Source: Epiperipatus broadwayi
Lineage: Eukaryota; Onychophora; Udeonychophora; Euonychophora; Peripatidae
DNA: 64,000 bases
Direction: 5' to 3'
Assembly (NCBI GenBank): GCA_028023455.1
Contig: JAQFVV010012420.1
Coordinates: 9,381,194 to 9,445,193 of the forward strand
In this document: one piece after another, positions 60,201 to 64,000 of the stretch
How the letters are laid out: each line of letters begins with the position of its first letter
Numbering within the stretch: position 1 is the stretch's first letter
Translations under genes and position numbers: made by a program
Notes under the pieces: model-generated
Seen by the model: only the letters and a program-made list of their open reading frames with translations
Told to the model about the DNA's origin: nothing
Database searches by the model: none

Positions 60201-60987
60201 TATAGCATACCATCTGGTGTTAAGTGATTTTTAAAGCTTATAGCAGATGAGTAGAATAAAGTGAAGACAATTGCTCTTAGAGGCATATGGGAAAGTCATG
60301 CATTATTTTATTATTAATTTTTCTCATAATCTGAAATATGGTCTTTAATTAAATCGGTTATATAAATGTAGATTATAATGAAAGTATTTTAAAAGTCAAT
60401 TATGTGGAAATAAAATAAGAAAAGTGAATGTCAGATGATAATGCCAAATAATTCTCCCTATTTGTTTCTAGATATTGAACTTAATTTCAGTCAGTATGAA
60501 TCATAGTCATTCTTATTGATACTTAAATATAAAGTGGTCTGACATGAAAATCACTTTTGTCCTTTTTGTTCTATAAAATATTTGTATGGGTTTAGAAGTG
60601 AAATGAAAAAAAAAAATACATGAATAATATGTGTGTATATTCTGTACATTTTTAGGAGTGTAATGAACTTACAAGAAAGAACAGAATCAGTGAATTATTT
60701 AAGATCAATCATTAATGAGAGATTGGATGTGAGAGAGCAATTAGAAGTTACAAGGCTTGTTAATCCTTCTAATCACCATATACATTTAGGAGTTTTTACA
60801 ATAGGTAATTTTTGATCCTTTCTCGACTTTAATTTATTAATTATTCTGTATAACATGGGTGTTATCTTTTTTTTTTTTAGATATTAGTTGTATTGATGAT
60901 TATAAATGGAGTCAAATAATAGAATACATTCACCAACGTTTAAAAATTTTGACCCTAGAAGAAAATAATGAAAATAAAAAGTTAAAG
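12199..60987 (+). CDS. FAM199X: FAM199X-like gene, six exons, incomplete at the 3' end
   Basis: Joining 12199-12218, 20261-20347, 27000-27136, 28310-28475, 60656-60804 and 60881-60987 gives 666 nt in one open frame (222 residues). All five complete introns are GT-AG and every junction preserves phase. The N-terminal half is Ser/Asn/Asp-rich and acidic, with aromatic FDW-type motifs (residues 89-91) and a basic KKRK patch (123-126). From W137 onward the order W-S-V-M, YL, REQLE, NPS, F-T-I-D, C-I-D-D and YI matches the conserved core of vertebrate FAM199X (W-S-A-M...YL...REQLD...DPS...FIIE...CL-TD...YI) as I remember it. FAM199X has no established biochemical function. The human protein is about 388 residues, so the Ser-rich and basic C-terminal part is expected right of the window. 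Introns are about 8.0, 6.7, 1.2, 32.2 and 0.08 kb. No other host gene is seen in the window. Confidence 0.8.
12467..12640. repeat. Two-copy tandem repeat, about 75 bp
   Basis: GAATTATTAA...TATGGAGTTGATAAA occurs at about 12499-12565 and again with changes at about 12567-12613. The minus-strand frame over it is spurious. Confidence 0.6.
12641..12959. other. Intronic AT-rich sequence
   Basis: No feature seen within intron 1. Confidence 0.4.
12960..13460. repeat. Inverted pair of tRNA-derived SINE copies
   Basis: A head-truncated SINE copy on the minus strand (12960-13200) is followed by a second copy on the plus strand (13231-13460). The plus copy has an A box TAGCTCAGTTGG at 13238-13249 and a B box GGTGCGAGTTCGAC near 13290-13303. 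The arms share CAAACAACTTGTTAGTAATA and the GACAACAC block. Flanking tail sequence matches 44215-44310. The minus copy holds a hammerhead-like core at 13133-13166. The tRNA-like head lacks a proper cloverleaf and is not a functional tRNA. Confidence 0.8.
13133..13166 (-). ncRNA. Hammerhead-ribozyme-like core in SINE body
   Basis: Minus strand: CTGAAGA, one A, then GAGT...ATTC, then GAAAC. This keeps the CUGANGA box and the GAAA box on either side of a hairpin, the layout of a hammerhead core. Compared with the copy at 44091-44124 the stem is held by a G-U pair. Stems I and III and the cleavage site could not be defined convincingly. Confidence 0.35.
13524..13570. repeat. Candidate hAT terminal sequence
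   Basis: CAGAAGTTTGCAACC followed by a T run and GAGCCATTTTT resembles hAT ends of the CAGnGGTnnnCAACC type seen with this transposase class. It lies downstream of the fossil transposase, where the 3' end is expected. The opposite end was not found. Confidence 0.5.
13879..15480 (-). pseudogene. Fossil hAT transposase (GTF2IRD2/ZBED5-type)
   Basis: Minus-strand segments in the correct order match this hAT transposase class. They are a BED-finger tail VQRHFLNKH (about 15440); FSIACDEFCNVNDKAQAV (about 15130, the usual ACDEST-DxSDTAQ segment); LPLKGQTRYEVIESTV and SIATDRARSMNG (14777-15070); VRWLSSIEEIQLFL (about 14710); HLNTLNKTLLKKGK (about 14580); a QLELANL segment (about 14260); and the dimerisation-domain tail FSNMNFIKSKLKNQL (about 13990). 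Stops and frameshifts separate them, so it is dead. The longest remaining pieces are the open frames at 13879-14067, 14334-14615 and 14777-15070. It lies antisense within intron 1 of the FAM199X-like gene. Confidence 0.82.
15481..16012. other. Intronic AT-rich sequence
   Basis: No gene seen. It may contain the undetected 5' end of the hAT element. Confidence 0.4.
16013..17100. repeat. Palindromic array of about 350-bp units
   Basis: A unit beginning TTATTAAGCGC(A/G)ATGTCAGCACG at 16015 recurs in direct order at about 16358 (partial), then twice in reverse complement (about 16485-16800 and 16800-17097). The inversion centre is near 16483. Shared landmarks are GAGGGACCCTTAT, CATGAAGCTAATAAATTC and CGCGAAATCTTTCG. 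No open frame or target duplication was found. It could be a foldback element or a rearranged satellite-like dispersed repeat. Confidence 0.8.
17101..18380. other. Intronic AT-rich sequence
   Basis: No feature seen apart from A/T runs and a short GATGAT/GACGAC tract near 18007-18026. Confidence 0.4.
18381..18564. repeat. Tandem duplication, 92-bp period
   Basis: AAATTAAATTGTAATATATA...CAACAAACCATATGAAA occurs at 18381-18472 and again at 18473-18564 with few differences. The low divergence suggests a recent local duplication. Confidence 0.85.
18565..20260. other. Intron 1, 3' part
   Basis: AT-rich intron with a run of 15 C near 18911-18923, no repeat family I recognise, and a long T tract (20242-20258) serving as the polypyrimidine tract of the acceptor at 20259-20260. 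Open frames at 19059-19385 and 20066-20260 have no recognisable content. Confidence 0.4.
20261..20347 (+). CDS. FAM199X: FAM199X-like exon 2
   Basis: A long polypyrimidine tract and TTTAG acceptor precede SSLNIESFDGHDWNFLNNH. The exon ends CATTG|GTACGT with the W codon split across the junction. It is acidic and low in complexity, so the call rests on splice sites and in-frame joining to exons 3 and 4. Confidence 0.68.
20348..21905. other. Intron 2, 5' part
   Basis: AT-rich sequence. The minus-strand frame at 20815-20997 is not recognisable. No repeat family identified. Confidence 0.4.
22340..22820. repeat. Imperfect tandem duplication, about 285 bp period
   Basis: The block GGAATTGTCAA...ACAGGC...GCTCTTAT...ATTGATTT...TCGATAAAATA is present at about 22385-22500 and again at about 22640-22795. 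Shorter repeats of AAAATAATGTTAAAACATT lie between. Confidence 0.6.
23230..23800 (-). pseudogene. Fossil piggyBac-like transposase fragment
   Basis: Minus-strand pieces read SCNGYAYPMNC, then LQLANELYANKLYFCGTINRTR (about 23440-23510, like the piggyBac segment ending in CGT-x-R-x-NRK), then ERLILSLIDKKPIAMITNAYPS (like the W-x-DKR-x-V-x-M-x-S segment). The frame is broken by stops and shifts. The assignment is by motif order and is moderate. Confidence 0.5.
23997..25612. mobile_element. DNA transposon with GGGTCTC-TTTTATGC ends, nested
   Basis: The left end CACGTGGGTCTCGTTTTATGC is inverted relative to the right end, which reads CCCGGGTCTCATTTTATGC in reverse complement. Subterminal CCGCATAAAA motifs repeat on both sides. 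No transposase was recognised. The probable target site is TA. Confidence 0.6.
24627..24910. repeat. Hairpin-forming inverted repeat with an extra copy
   Basis: ATGGAGAAACTTTGAGACAG...AAGATATGTTCTTTTTAAG at 24632-24710 returns inverted as CTTTTTTCTGTCTAAAAGTTTCTCCATG by 24772, and a further partial copy follows (24800-24900). The flanking GTGTATAAAAGAAAATATAAAC is duplicated directly. Confidence 0.7.
26251..26999. other. Intron 2, 3' part
   Basis: AT-rich sequence. The stretch 26345-26425 (ATATTCATTATTGGATAAT...) is a diverged copy of sequence flanking the hairpin element at 31885-31940. Confidence 0.5.
27000..27136 (+). CDS. FAM199X: FAM199X-like exon 3
   Basis: A T-rich tract and CCAG acceptor at 26998-26999. 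The exon encodes SDMYNFDTLSSGSLNIA... and an acidic YDHLFEGLIDC segment. Donor TCAG|GTGAAT. The junction phases fit both neighbours (W codon on the left, G codon on the right). W-S-x-x-Y-N...SSGS may correspond to the RWNLTSCGTS segment of the vertebrate protein. Confidence 0.72.
27137..28309. other. Intron 3
   Basis: AT-rich, no feature seen. It ends in a T-rich tract and the acceptor AATCAG. Confidence 0.5.
28310..28475 (+). CDS. FAM199X: FAM199X-like exon 4
   Basis: Encodes NPSFTGFDWKNTSDDM..., a Ser/Asn-rich stretch, then SGSDTKKRKQPSDFEF. The FDWK motif resembles the FEWQ motif of vertebrate FAM199X, and the KKRK patch sits, as there, just before the conserved W-S-x-M core. KKRK could act as a nuclear-localisation signal (inference). 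Donor ATTG|GTAAGT. Confidence 0.78.
28476..29939. other. Intron 4, first part
   Basis: AT-rich sequence with no recognised repeat. The minus-strand frame at 29534-29731 is not recognisable. Confidence 0.4.
29940..30290 (+). pseudogene. RTE-like LINE C-terminal fragment
   Basis: VFSVAYGCENCTLKEV, with stops after it, corresponds to the YG-CE-WTL segment downstream of the RT domain in RTE-like LINEs. Trailing pieces in shifted frames (LNSHLRYASG, then MDI-type and SFQKSFDDLQKP) continue it. Heavily decayed. Confidence 0.45.
30505..31180. mobile_element. Palindromic element, about 675 bp
   Basis: Arms of about 300 bp: 30508-30806 (GAGCATGCTAATAGCTCTAAA...GCCAAAGCCTCAAAAGC) and 30839-31176, its reverse complement. 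They are separated by a short loop, and an insertion of about 40 bp lies in the right arm (31000-31035). The outer ends read GAGC(A/G)TGCTAATAGCT. Both arms carry the CTGAC(A/C)A-GAGCCATTAG motif shared with the repeat at 3779-4884. Confidence 0.75.
31181..31639. other. Intron 4 AT-rich sequence
   Basis: No feature seen. Confidence 0.4.
31640..31880. mobile_element. Small hairpin element (MITE-like), about 240 bp
   Basis: The left arm TAGTGTAATGTTCATTAC...AGGGAATGTTTTCTAT...CACCTTGTGGAGGGATGTAATCATAAAC (31646-31756) is reverse-complemented at 31766-31880 with a short loop near 31760. Arms are about 90% alike by eye. The terminal ATTACA/TGTAAT pair suggests inverted ends. Confidence 0.75.
31881..33159. 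other. Intron 4 sequence with a diverged dispersed repeat
   Basis: 31885-31940 matches 26345-26425. The stretch 32900-33110 (GTGGCTGCTAGATGCATAAG...AAAGCCAGAAATTGGTCTGAGGATGG) is a diverged member of the repeat family also seen at 60080-60260 and in the palindrome at 3779-4884. Confidence 0.5.
33160..33315. repeat. Tandem duplication, about 78-bp period
   Basis: GAAATTTATCAAGCGCAT...GATTTTATATTAATT (33159-33232) is followed by a second copy starting GAAATTTATCAAGTGCAT (33239-33312). Confidence 0.75.
33316..34014. other. Intron 4 AT-rich sequence
   Basis: No gene seen. 33600-33740 is less AT-rich and may be unidentified repeat sequence. Confidence 0.35.
34015..36008 (+). pseudogene. Fossil RTE-like LINE (endonuclease-reverse transcriptase)
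   Basis: Plus-strand pieces follow the order of an RTE-like ORF. FKIFTDLNKINKKI (34040) comes first, then KNAVIILIFKKGDKENIGN (34660-34720, RT motif with the FKKGD signature), a DYGKVFDSI segment (34925-34955), and DFEDDITVFANN (about 35191-35225, the catalytic F-A-D-D box with A replaced by E). It ends with the C-terminal IKKLKWSWAGYIARKNDNRW segment (about 35647-35705) and an R-DQINW-x-K-x-GE stretch near 35830. Many stops and frameshifts. Open frames at 34016-34213, 34587-34769 and 35776-36006 are its remains. Clade assignment is tentative. Confidence 0.75.
36009..37739. other. Intron 4 AT-rich sequence
   Basis: No gene recognised. A stretch at 36415-36600 is less AT-rich and ends with a donor-like GAAGGTAAGTT, but it has no supporting open frame. 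Confidence 0.35.
37740..38135 (-). pseudogene. 5'-truncated LINE copy: ORF2 C-terminus, 3' UTR and pentamer tail
   Basis: Minus-strand frame MCKLNKEGIKNIRHLLIECKCLKAER (the C-x2-C...H...C zinc motif found at the end of non-LTR ORF2 proteins), continuing to GWGRIWEDLRVGNGE and a stop at 37857. The 3' UTR runs to a (CATCA)n tail at about 37763-37785. The last 150 bp match 54420-54600 closely. The ATG is arbitrary because the copy is truncated. Confidence 0.65.
38136..40075. other. Intron 4 AT-rich sequence
   Basis: No gene seen. 39595-39780 is a weak member of the repeat family at 50.2-54.25 kb (GAAGAAATGGTTTTAAGTTTGCAAACAT). Confidence 0.4.
40076..42197 (-). mobile_element. Long LTR-like repeat, copy A (about 2.1 kb)
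   Basis: Minus-strand ends TGTAACGATA (42197) and ATCGTTATA (40076), flanked by ATAT on both sides (40072-40075 and 42198-42201). The 5' end is a 28-bp palindrome (42170-42197). Minus-strand TGACGTTTTG (41763-41772) and TATAAAAAGG (41731-41740) form a promoter-like pair. GATGGCGCCCTGG lies about 60 bp from the 3' end. No long frame. It reads best as a solo LTR. The GGCGCC motif could instead be a primer site of a collapsed element, but the shared outer ends in three copies argue against this. Confidence 0.65.
41731..41772 (-). promoter_or_regulatory. CRE-like and TATA elements of LTR copy A
   Basis: TGACGTTTTG followed about 25 bp later by TATAAAAAGG on the minus strand. The same pair occurs at similar spacing in the other three copies. 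Confidence 0.45.
42198..43850. other. Intron 4 AT-rich sequence
   Basis: No gene recognised. The frame at 42396-42578 is not recognisable. Short segments (AGCAAATGAGGAGATAGAG near 42374) resemble 49775 and 54697, a possible old dispersed repeat. Confidence 0.35.
43851..44310. repeat. Inverted pair of tRNA-derived SINE copies
   Basis: A partly deleted minus copy (43857-43967) faces a full plus copy (43970-44310). The centre is AAAGGCC-TT-GGCCTTT at 43961-43976. The plus copy has an A box TAGCTCAGTTGG (43984-43995) and a B box GTGCGAGTTCA (44036-44046), then a body with a hammerhead-like core and a tail shared with the locus at 12960-13460. In the minus copy the tRNA head is joined directly to CGAAACG by an internal deletion. 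Confidence 0.85.
44091..44124 (+). ncRNA. Hammerhead-ribozyme-like core in SINE body
   Basis: CTGAAGA (44091-44097), one A, then a GAGT/ACTC stem (44099-44102 with 44116-44119), then GAAAC (44120-44124). The two invariant boxes of the hammerhead core flank a hairpin at the right spacing. One extra A lies between the CUGANGA box and stem II, and stems I and III are unclear, so activity is uncertain. Confidence 0.4.
44311..45385. other. Intron 4 AT-rich sequence, possible decayed coding fragments
   Basis: Mostly featureless. Short runs near 44690-44745 (CPFNLGQFIDEIPGETAKC) and 45190-45290 (GNKDFRNYIGTVDKRMRLF) look protein-like and less AT-rich, possibly remnants of an unidentified element. 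I cannot name a family. Confidence 0.3.
45386..47484 (+). mobile_element. Long LTR-like repeat, copy B (about 2.1 kb)
   Basis: Starts TGTAACGATA and ends ATCGTTATA. Flanks ATTT (45382-45385) and ATAT (47485-47488) are an imperfect 4-bp duplication. TATAAAAAG is at 45814-45822, with a decayed CRE (TGATGTTTTG) about 32 bp upstream. Near the 3' end is GATGGCGCCCTTG. It is inverted relative to copy A, 3.2 kb away, and its internal modules are in the same order. The terminal palindrome has decayed. Minus-strand frames at 46677-47128 are shadows. Confidence 0.65.
47485..50139. other. Intron 4 AT-rich sequence
   Basis: No gene recognised. The frame at 47918-48193 is AT-driven and unrecognisable. 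Confidence 0.4.
50140..51010. repeat. 510-bp repeat family, first array
   Basis: The landmark GTAACAAAGCAAATGTAACTCCC occurs at about 50405 and 50917 (period about 510 bp), each followed by GAAGAA(A/T)TGGTTTTAAA and TTTGCAAACATCAG. The unit also contains GAAGTCAAAAGAAAGGAAAAAGTTTTC. It resumes at 53160 after an interruption. Confidence 0.75.
51946..51960. repeat. SINE target-site duplication, left
   Basis: TACCATATGGTTTTT, identical to 52071-52085. Confidence 0.85.
51961..52070 (-). mobile_element. tRNA-derived SINE, about 110 bp
   Basis: On the minus strand it runs from GTCAAGTGTTGGCAGCAG through an A-box-like region (GGTCAGCGCAGCC) and a clear B box (CGCGGGTTCGCTTCCC) to a short oligo-A end. 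It is much less AT-rich than its surroundings. Perfect 15-bp duplications flank it, typical of LINE-mediated insertion. It belongs to a different family from the SINEs at 13.2 and 44.0 kb. Confidence 0.85.
52071..52085. repeat. SINE target-site duplication, right
   Basis: TACCATATGGTTTTT, identical to 51946-51960. Confidence 0.85.
53160..54250. repeat. 510-bp repeat family, second array
   Basis: Two full units in tandem. GTAACAAAGCAAATGTAACTCCC recurs at about 53369 and 53887 (period about 518 bp), with AATGCTTT-type and CACAGGACCAGTTTCAAA-type blocks in each. Copies are closely similar. Weaker relatives are at 39595-39780 and 58300-58520. Confidence 0.8.
54420..54600 (+). pseudogene. 5'-truncated LINE 3' end
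   Basis: GGGATTTAGATATAAAAGCC...GTGGAAATGGGATGGAGC...GTGGCTAACAGGTTTCTCTGGGC closely matches the reverse complement of 37810-37960, the C-terminal codons and 3' UTR of the LINE there, with small insertions. No pentamer tail is kept. Confidence 0.7.
54601..55340. other. Intron 4 AT-rich sequence
   Basis: No feature recognised. Confidence 0.4.
55341..55344. repeat. 4-bp target duplication, LTR copy C, left
   Basis: GTAT directly before TGTAACGG. The same four bases follow the other end at 57514-57517. Confidence 0.65.
55345..57513 (+). mobile_element. Long LTR-like repeat, copy C (2169 bp)
   Basis: Starts TGTAACGGG and ends GGATCGTTACA, flanked by GTAT on both sides. A terminal palindrome is at 55345-55370. 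TGACGTAA (55760-55767) precedes TATAAAAGG (55792-55800). Near the 3' end GATGGCTCCCTG replaces GATGGCGCCC. Two internal modules of about 470 and 340 bp are in the opposite order to copies A and B. The frame at 56614-56799 is not a gene. Confidence 0.72.
55760..55800 (+). promoter_or_regulatory. CRE-like and TATA elements of LTR copy C
   Basis: TGACGTAA at 55760-55767 followed by TATAAAAGG at 55792-55800. This is the best-preserved pair in the family and on the same strand as the host gene. Confidence 0.5.
57514..57517. repeat. 4-bp target duplication, LTR copy C, right
   Basis: GTAT directly after CGTTACA. Confidence 0.65.
57518..60655. other. Intron 4, last part
   Basis: AT-rich intron with poly-G tracts at about 58180-58191 and 59042-59052, a weak 510-bp-family relative at 58300-58520, and a diverged member of the CTGATGA...GAAAC repeat family at 60080-60260. 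It ends at acceptor TTTTAG. Confidence 0.5.
60656..60804 (+). CDS. FAM199X: FAM199X-like exon 5 (conserved core)
   Basis: Acceptor TTTTTAG at 60649-60655. The exon continues the split W codon into SVMNLQERTESVNYLRSI, then LDVREQLEVTRLVNPSN and GVFTI. This is the most diagnostic exon: W-S-x-M, YL, REQL(E/D) and (D/N)PS align with the vertebrate FAM199X core in order and spacing. Donor ATAG|GTAATT. Confidence 0.85.
60805..60880 (+). other. Intron 5, 76 bp
   Basis: GTAATT at the donor and a long T tract ending TTTAG at the acceptor. It is very short compared with the other introns. Confidence 0.8.
60881..60987 (+). CDS. FAM199X: FAM199X-like exon 6
   Basis: Completes the split D codon and encodes ISCIDDYKWSQIIEYIHQRL, then a charged EENNENKKLK end. 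C-I-x-D...YI fits the end of the vertebrate core. It ends in phase 0 at AAAG|GTTAGT. The remaining exons must lie beyond the window. Confidence 0.82.
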
Positions 60988-61660
60988 GTTAGTGAATTTA
61001 TTTATTTTTGTAGACACTTTATCTGAAATCATTGAAAGTTTAAACTCTGTTTACTATAGTAATTTGGAGAAAACTGTCTTATTCCTTGGGATATAAATGT
61101 TTTACTTTGTATTTTCTTATCTATTGAACAATAATTATATATATATATGTGTTTGTACATTTAAATTTAAATAAATAATTAAAATAAATCAGAGAAACGA
61201 ATACATTTTCCAAATGTATGTATATATTTTTAAAGCATTTGGTCAACTAACAAAAATGTGGGGAGGGGTATCCGACTTCTAGCTTAAGTTAATTTTTTCT
61301 TTAAATATGTGTCATTCATTAAACTTTGTGCTGAATATGAAAATATTTATTTTAGCAAATATTTTATAAAAATTGTTCACAAACCATGAATTGATTGTGT
61401 GTGTGTATATATATATATTGAAAATGTCCAAAAAGTTCTCTGTTAAATAATAATCTAAAAAGAGAAACAAAAATTCTTTTAATAAAGGATGCTAATAAAT
61501 TCCTTTGATCACAACCATAGTTTAAATGTATTACAAGTATATATATGCATATGTATTTAATTATTAAAAAAATATGTAAATATTAACAATGTCTGTGTGA
61601 AAATGTATGTTAAGTGTGTAATTAAATATTTACCACCATATATATCAAGCAGTTGCGGAC
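60988..61660. other. Start of the next intron
   Basis: AT-rich sequence with no exon recognised. Confidence 0.5.
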
Positions 61661-63611
61661 TTCTCTTAGTGCTCTAAATCGGGACCTTCCCCATTTTTTA
61701 TATTTTCCCTGCCGTACGAGGGCGCCATCTAGGCATTTGAACCTAGAAAAATTTTTATAGTAGGCAGATACGTAAGTTAAGATTCAAAAAATTTTTTTTG
61801 TATATATTGTTTTGACCGTTTGCCCAATGTTACTAGCTCATAGAGTAGCAGAGATTTAAACATTTTTATAAATTTTAATAGATTTAGATTCTCAAAATAT
61901 ATTAATATTTAAAACAATAAAATAAAAGAAGCCACTGCCAGTAATTAACACACAAATGGATTTTATTAACGCACATTTAAAATTGAGGAATAAATTTATT
62001 TTTAGATTTTAACATTAATAATTTTTTTAAAATTTAAATTCAAATTACTATTTAAATAGACCACACAGATGGATATTTAAATTATATTTACTTTAGCATG
62101 TTGAGCATAGATAGTCTACGTAGATTTTTTTCCACTTAAAACTTATCAAAACATTCATTCAATCTCAGACTAAAAGTTCGTAGCCAACCCAATGCCTGCT
62201 TCCAGATATATAGTCACAATCAATGCAATATGAAGATGCTAGCATAAAACCACACCGACAGGAATGTGCATCTGACAGCGTGATATTATTTGAAGGAAAT
62301 GATACGTGTCTAGAGCAGTAATGTACATCTGTCTGACTAAGGAATCATGTATATAATTTTTTTTTTTAAAGAGTGCTACATATGGGGGAGAGCGATCTTT
62401 CTGCCGTCTTATAAATCCCTGTCCATAGAGCTAGAAGGGGTCAATAGCACAGGAAATATATCTGCGACCATTTCAACGATATGGCTACCTCTTTGGGGTC
62501 ATGCATTCAGTTGGGCATGTTGCCCTGTATGCTAAACATGCTTCACATTACATTAATATAAACACCCATATATCCCTCCACAAGCATTGCCCTAACTACG
62601 AAACAAATAGCCTGAAATTAAAATCCCTTAAATTAAACATAAATGAATTTAAACATAGTTATTAATCTTTATCCATGCAGCTATCTACACCCAACACTAA
62701 ATTTAATACATTGTAGTTAAAACAATACACACACAAAAAAAAAAATGAAATGGAAATGATTGCTTAAACATCTGCGTAAAAAAAATATTAATAATTGAAT
62801 TTGCATTCTTTAATTCAGATAAGAGTTCTTATTTTCAGCTATTAATTCATTGCAATTTTAGAAAAGTTCTTATTAGATAGATTCTACACAAGACTTCATA
62901 CTTTACGGATTGAGTAGATTTAGAAGTCCATCTTCGTGATCACTTTCATAGATTTTGTCCTTCTTTGAAACGAAACCGCTACTTGCCATTCATTTGGTCA
63001 GGAACTGTCATCCGGAGGCCTCAGCTGGTTTTCCGGAAAATTAAACTTATTGCAGACTTTCACATCGTGAAAATCTGCAATATAGCTAGTTATAACGATC
63101 TAGTCATAGTCAGCTCTCATCACAATTATAATAATAATTTGGCTTTTATATTTTTATTAGTCTCTTACCATCCAATCTTTGGATTCAACCGGCAAGACGT
63201 CACTAATCCTCTGGTGTTTCAATTATGGCCCGTGCTGACATTTCTGATGGTTGCATTGGTCATTTAATTTCTTTGTACTCTCTTATCTGACCCTTTAATT
63301 TATTTTAAATGCCTCAAGGGCCAGTTTGCTTTTGAACAATCATTTAATTAATAAAACAATCATTTCCATTTTCTATTATTTCTATTGTTAAAATATCAAT
63401 CTTTATATTTTTACTTTTTTACAAAAAAAAAAAACTTTCAAATACTTTTTCTTAAAATAGCTTAAGTTTTCCATCTGCGCGACAATATATATATTAAACA
63501 ACTTTTAATTTTTAGTTTTTAAGTTTTTTTCTTTTTAATAAATCAATTTTTATTTACGATCTTTTTATTTTCATTTTAAAATAATGTAACGGAATATTAT
63601 GTTCCGTCACA
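61661..63611 (-). mobile_element. Long LTR-like repeat, copy D (about 1.95 kb)
   Basis: Minus-strand start TGTGACGGAA at 63611 within a 27-bp palindrome (63585-63611). Minus-strand TGACGTC (about 63194-63203) and a TATAAAAGCC (about 63140-63149) match the promoter pair of the other copies. AGATGGCGCCCTCG is near 61718-61732. It aligns with copies A-C up to there, but its 3' end differs and was not fixed (a TATC duplication at 63612-63615 and near 61645 is possible but unproven). Most of the 340-bp module is missing. It lies downstream of exon 6 on the opposite strand. The frames at 62347-62535 and 62965-63267 are shadows. Confidence 0.55.
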
Positions 63612-64000
63612 TATCAGTAAACTTCCTCAAAAAACAAAAAAAAAAAAAATTTACTTAGTGTTAGTAATGACGTTACACAAATTGATTATACTAAATTTTT
63701 TTAAAAGGACAAAACTTTGGTTATTAATGAAAAGACATAACTTTGGTTAGTAATTACAAGAAAAAAAATGCTGACTATTTTTTCCTTTTCACCCCAGCTG
63801 AGATTACACCTCCTCCCTCAAGAGGTCCCTTTTCCCTACATTTCATTATTAACTTAGGCAAGTTAAACGATTGGATTTCGAATAAGACTTTTTTAAAAAA
63901 AAAAAAACATTTATATTAACTATTACGTTTTTATTCCTTGCATTTATTTCTACATATGCGCAATTTTCTTACTGGCAGTACTTTTTACACAAAATTCAAG
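63612..64000. other. No gene seen at the right edge
   Basis: AT-rich sequence with A/T runs and a short C-rich stretch (63790-63840). No exon of the FAM199X-like gene was recognised here. Confidence 0.4.

Noticed and set aside
61661-61740. TGGCGCCC in the long LTR-like repeats read as a primer binding site
   Set aside because: In copies A-C it lies about 60 bp inside conserved ends with target duplications, and the bases after TGGCGCCC do not match tRNA-Lys as the site at 1048-1065 does. The idea stays open only for copy D, whose 3' end differs.
1-64000. CRISPR arrays, operons, prokaryotic promoters or phage genes
   Set aside because: The sequence is clearly eukaryotic, with spliced exons, SINEs and LINEs. 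No regularly spaced short repeats with unique spacers were seen.

Overview
The window is a very AT-rich stretch of animal nuclear DNA. It has long introns, GT-AG splice sites, few and scattered coding exons, and a dense layering of transposable-element debris. The element mix points to an invertebrate: Ty3/gypsy LTR elements with tRNA-Lys and tRNA-Ser type primer sites, hAT, piggyBac and pogo-like DNA transposons, RTE-like LINEs and tRNA-derived SINEs. An arthropod, perhaps an arachnid, fits the base composition and intron size, but the phylum is not proven by what I can see.

One host gene runs left to right through most of the window. I assembled six exons by hand (12199-12218, 20261-20347, 27000-27136, 28310-28475, 60656-60804, 60881-60987). 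All join in frame with canonical splice sites and give 222 residues, with the 3' end beyond the right edge. The last two exons match my memory of vertebrate FAM199X (CXorf39), a conserved protein of unknown function. The fourth intron is about 32.2 kb and is mostly repeats.

Region by region: 1-2757 is the 5' end of an LTR retrotransposon on the minus strand (long LTR, tRNA-Lys-type primer site, start of a 234-codon coiled-coil frame open at the edge). 3779-4884 is a palindromic repeat. 4885-7113 is a nest: an RTE-like LINE fragment, broken by a non-autonomous hAT with a perfect 8-bp target duplication, itself carrying a solo LTR. 7779-11130 holds a 3'-truncated gypsy element with an intact 785-codon gag-pol frame between short inverted repeats. 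11840-12218 is the probable promoter and first coding exon of the FAM199X-like gene. Its introns contain an inverted-SINE palindrome (12.96-13.45 kb), a fossil hAT transposase (13.5-15.5 kb), a palindromic repeat array (16.0-17.1 kb), a 4.3-kb pogo-like element with another transposon and a piggyBac fossil inside (21.9-26.25 kb), LINE fossils (29.9-30.3, 34.0-36.0, 37.7-38.1 and 54.4-54.6 kb), hairpin elements (30.5-31.9 kb), four long LTR-like repeats of about 2-2.2 kb (40.1-42.2, 45.4-47.5, 55.3-57.5 and 61.7-63.6 kb), a second inverted SINE (43.9-44.3 kb), a 510-bp repeat family (50.2-54.25 kb) and a SINE with a 15-bp target duplication (51.96-52.07 kb).

The observations I would follow first are: (1) a tRNA-derived SINE whose body carries a hammerhead-ribozyme-like core (CTGAAGA, hairpin, GAAAC), and a second repeat family with a related core; (2) six LTR-like elements from different families, five of which begin with a sequence-divergent but structurally conserved terminal palindrome of 21-28 bp (decayed in the sixth); (3) rearranged internal modules between copies of the 2.1-kb LTR; (4) the FAM199X-like gene with a six-codon first coding exon.
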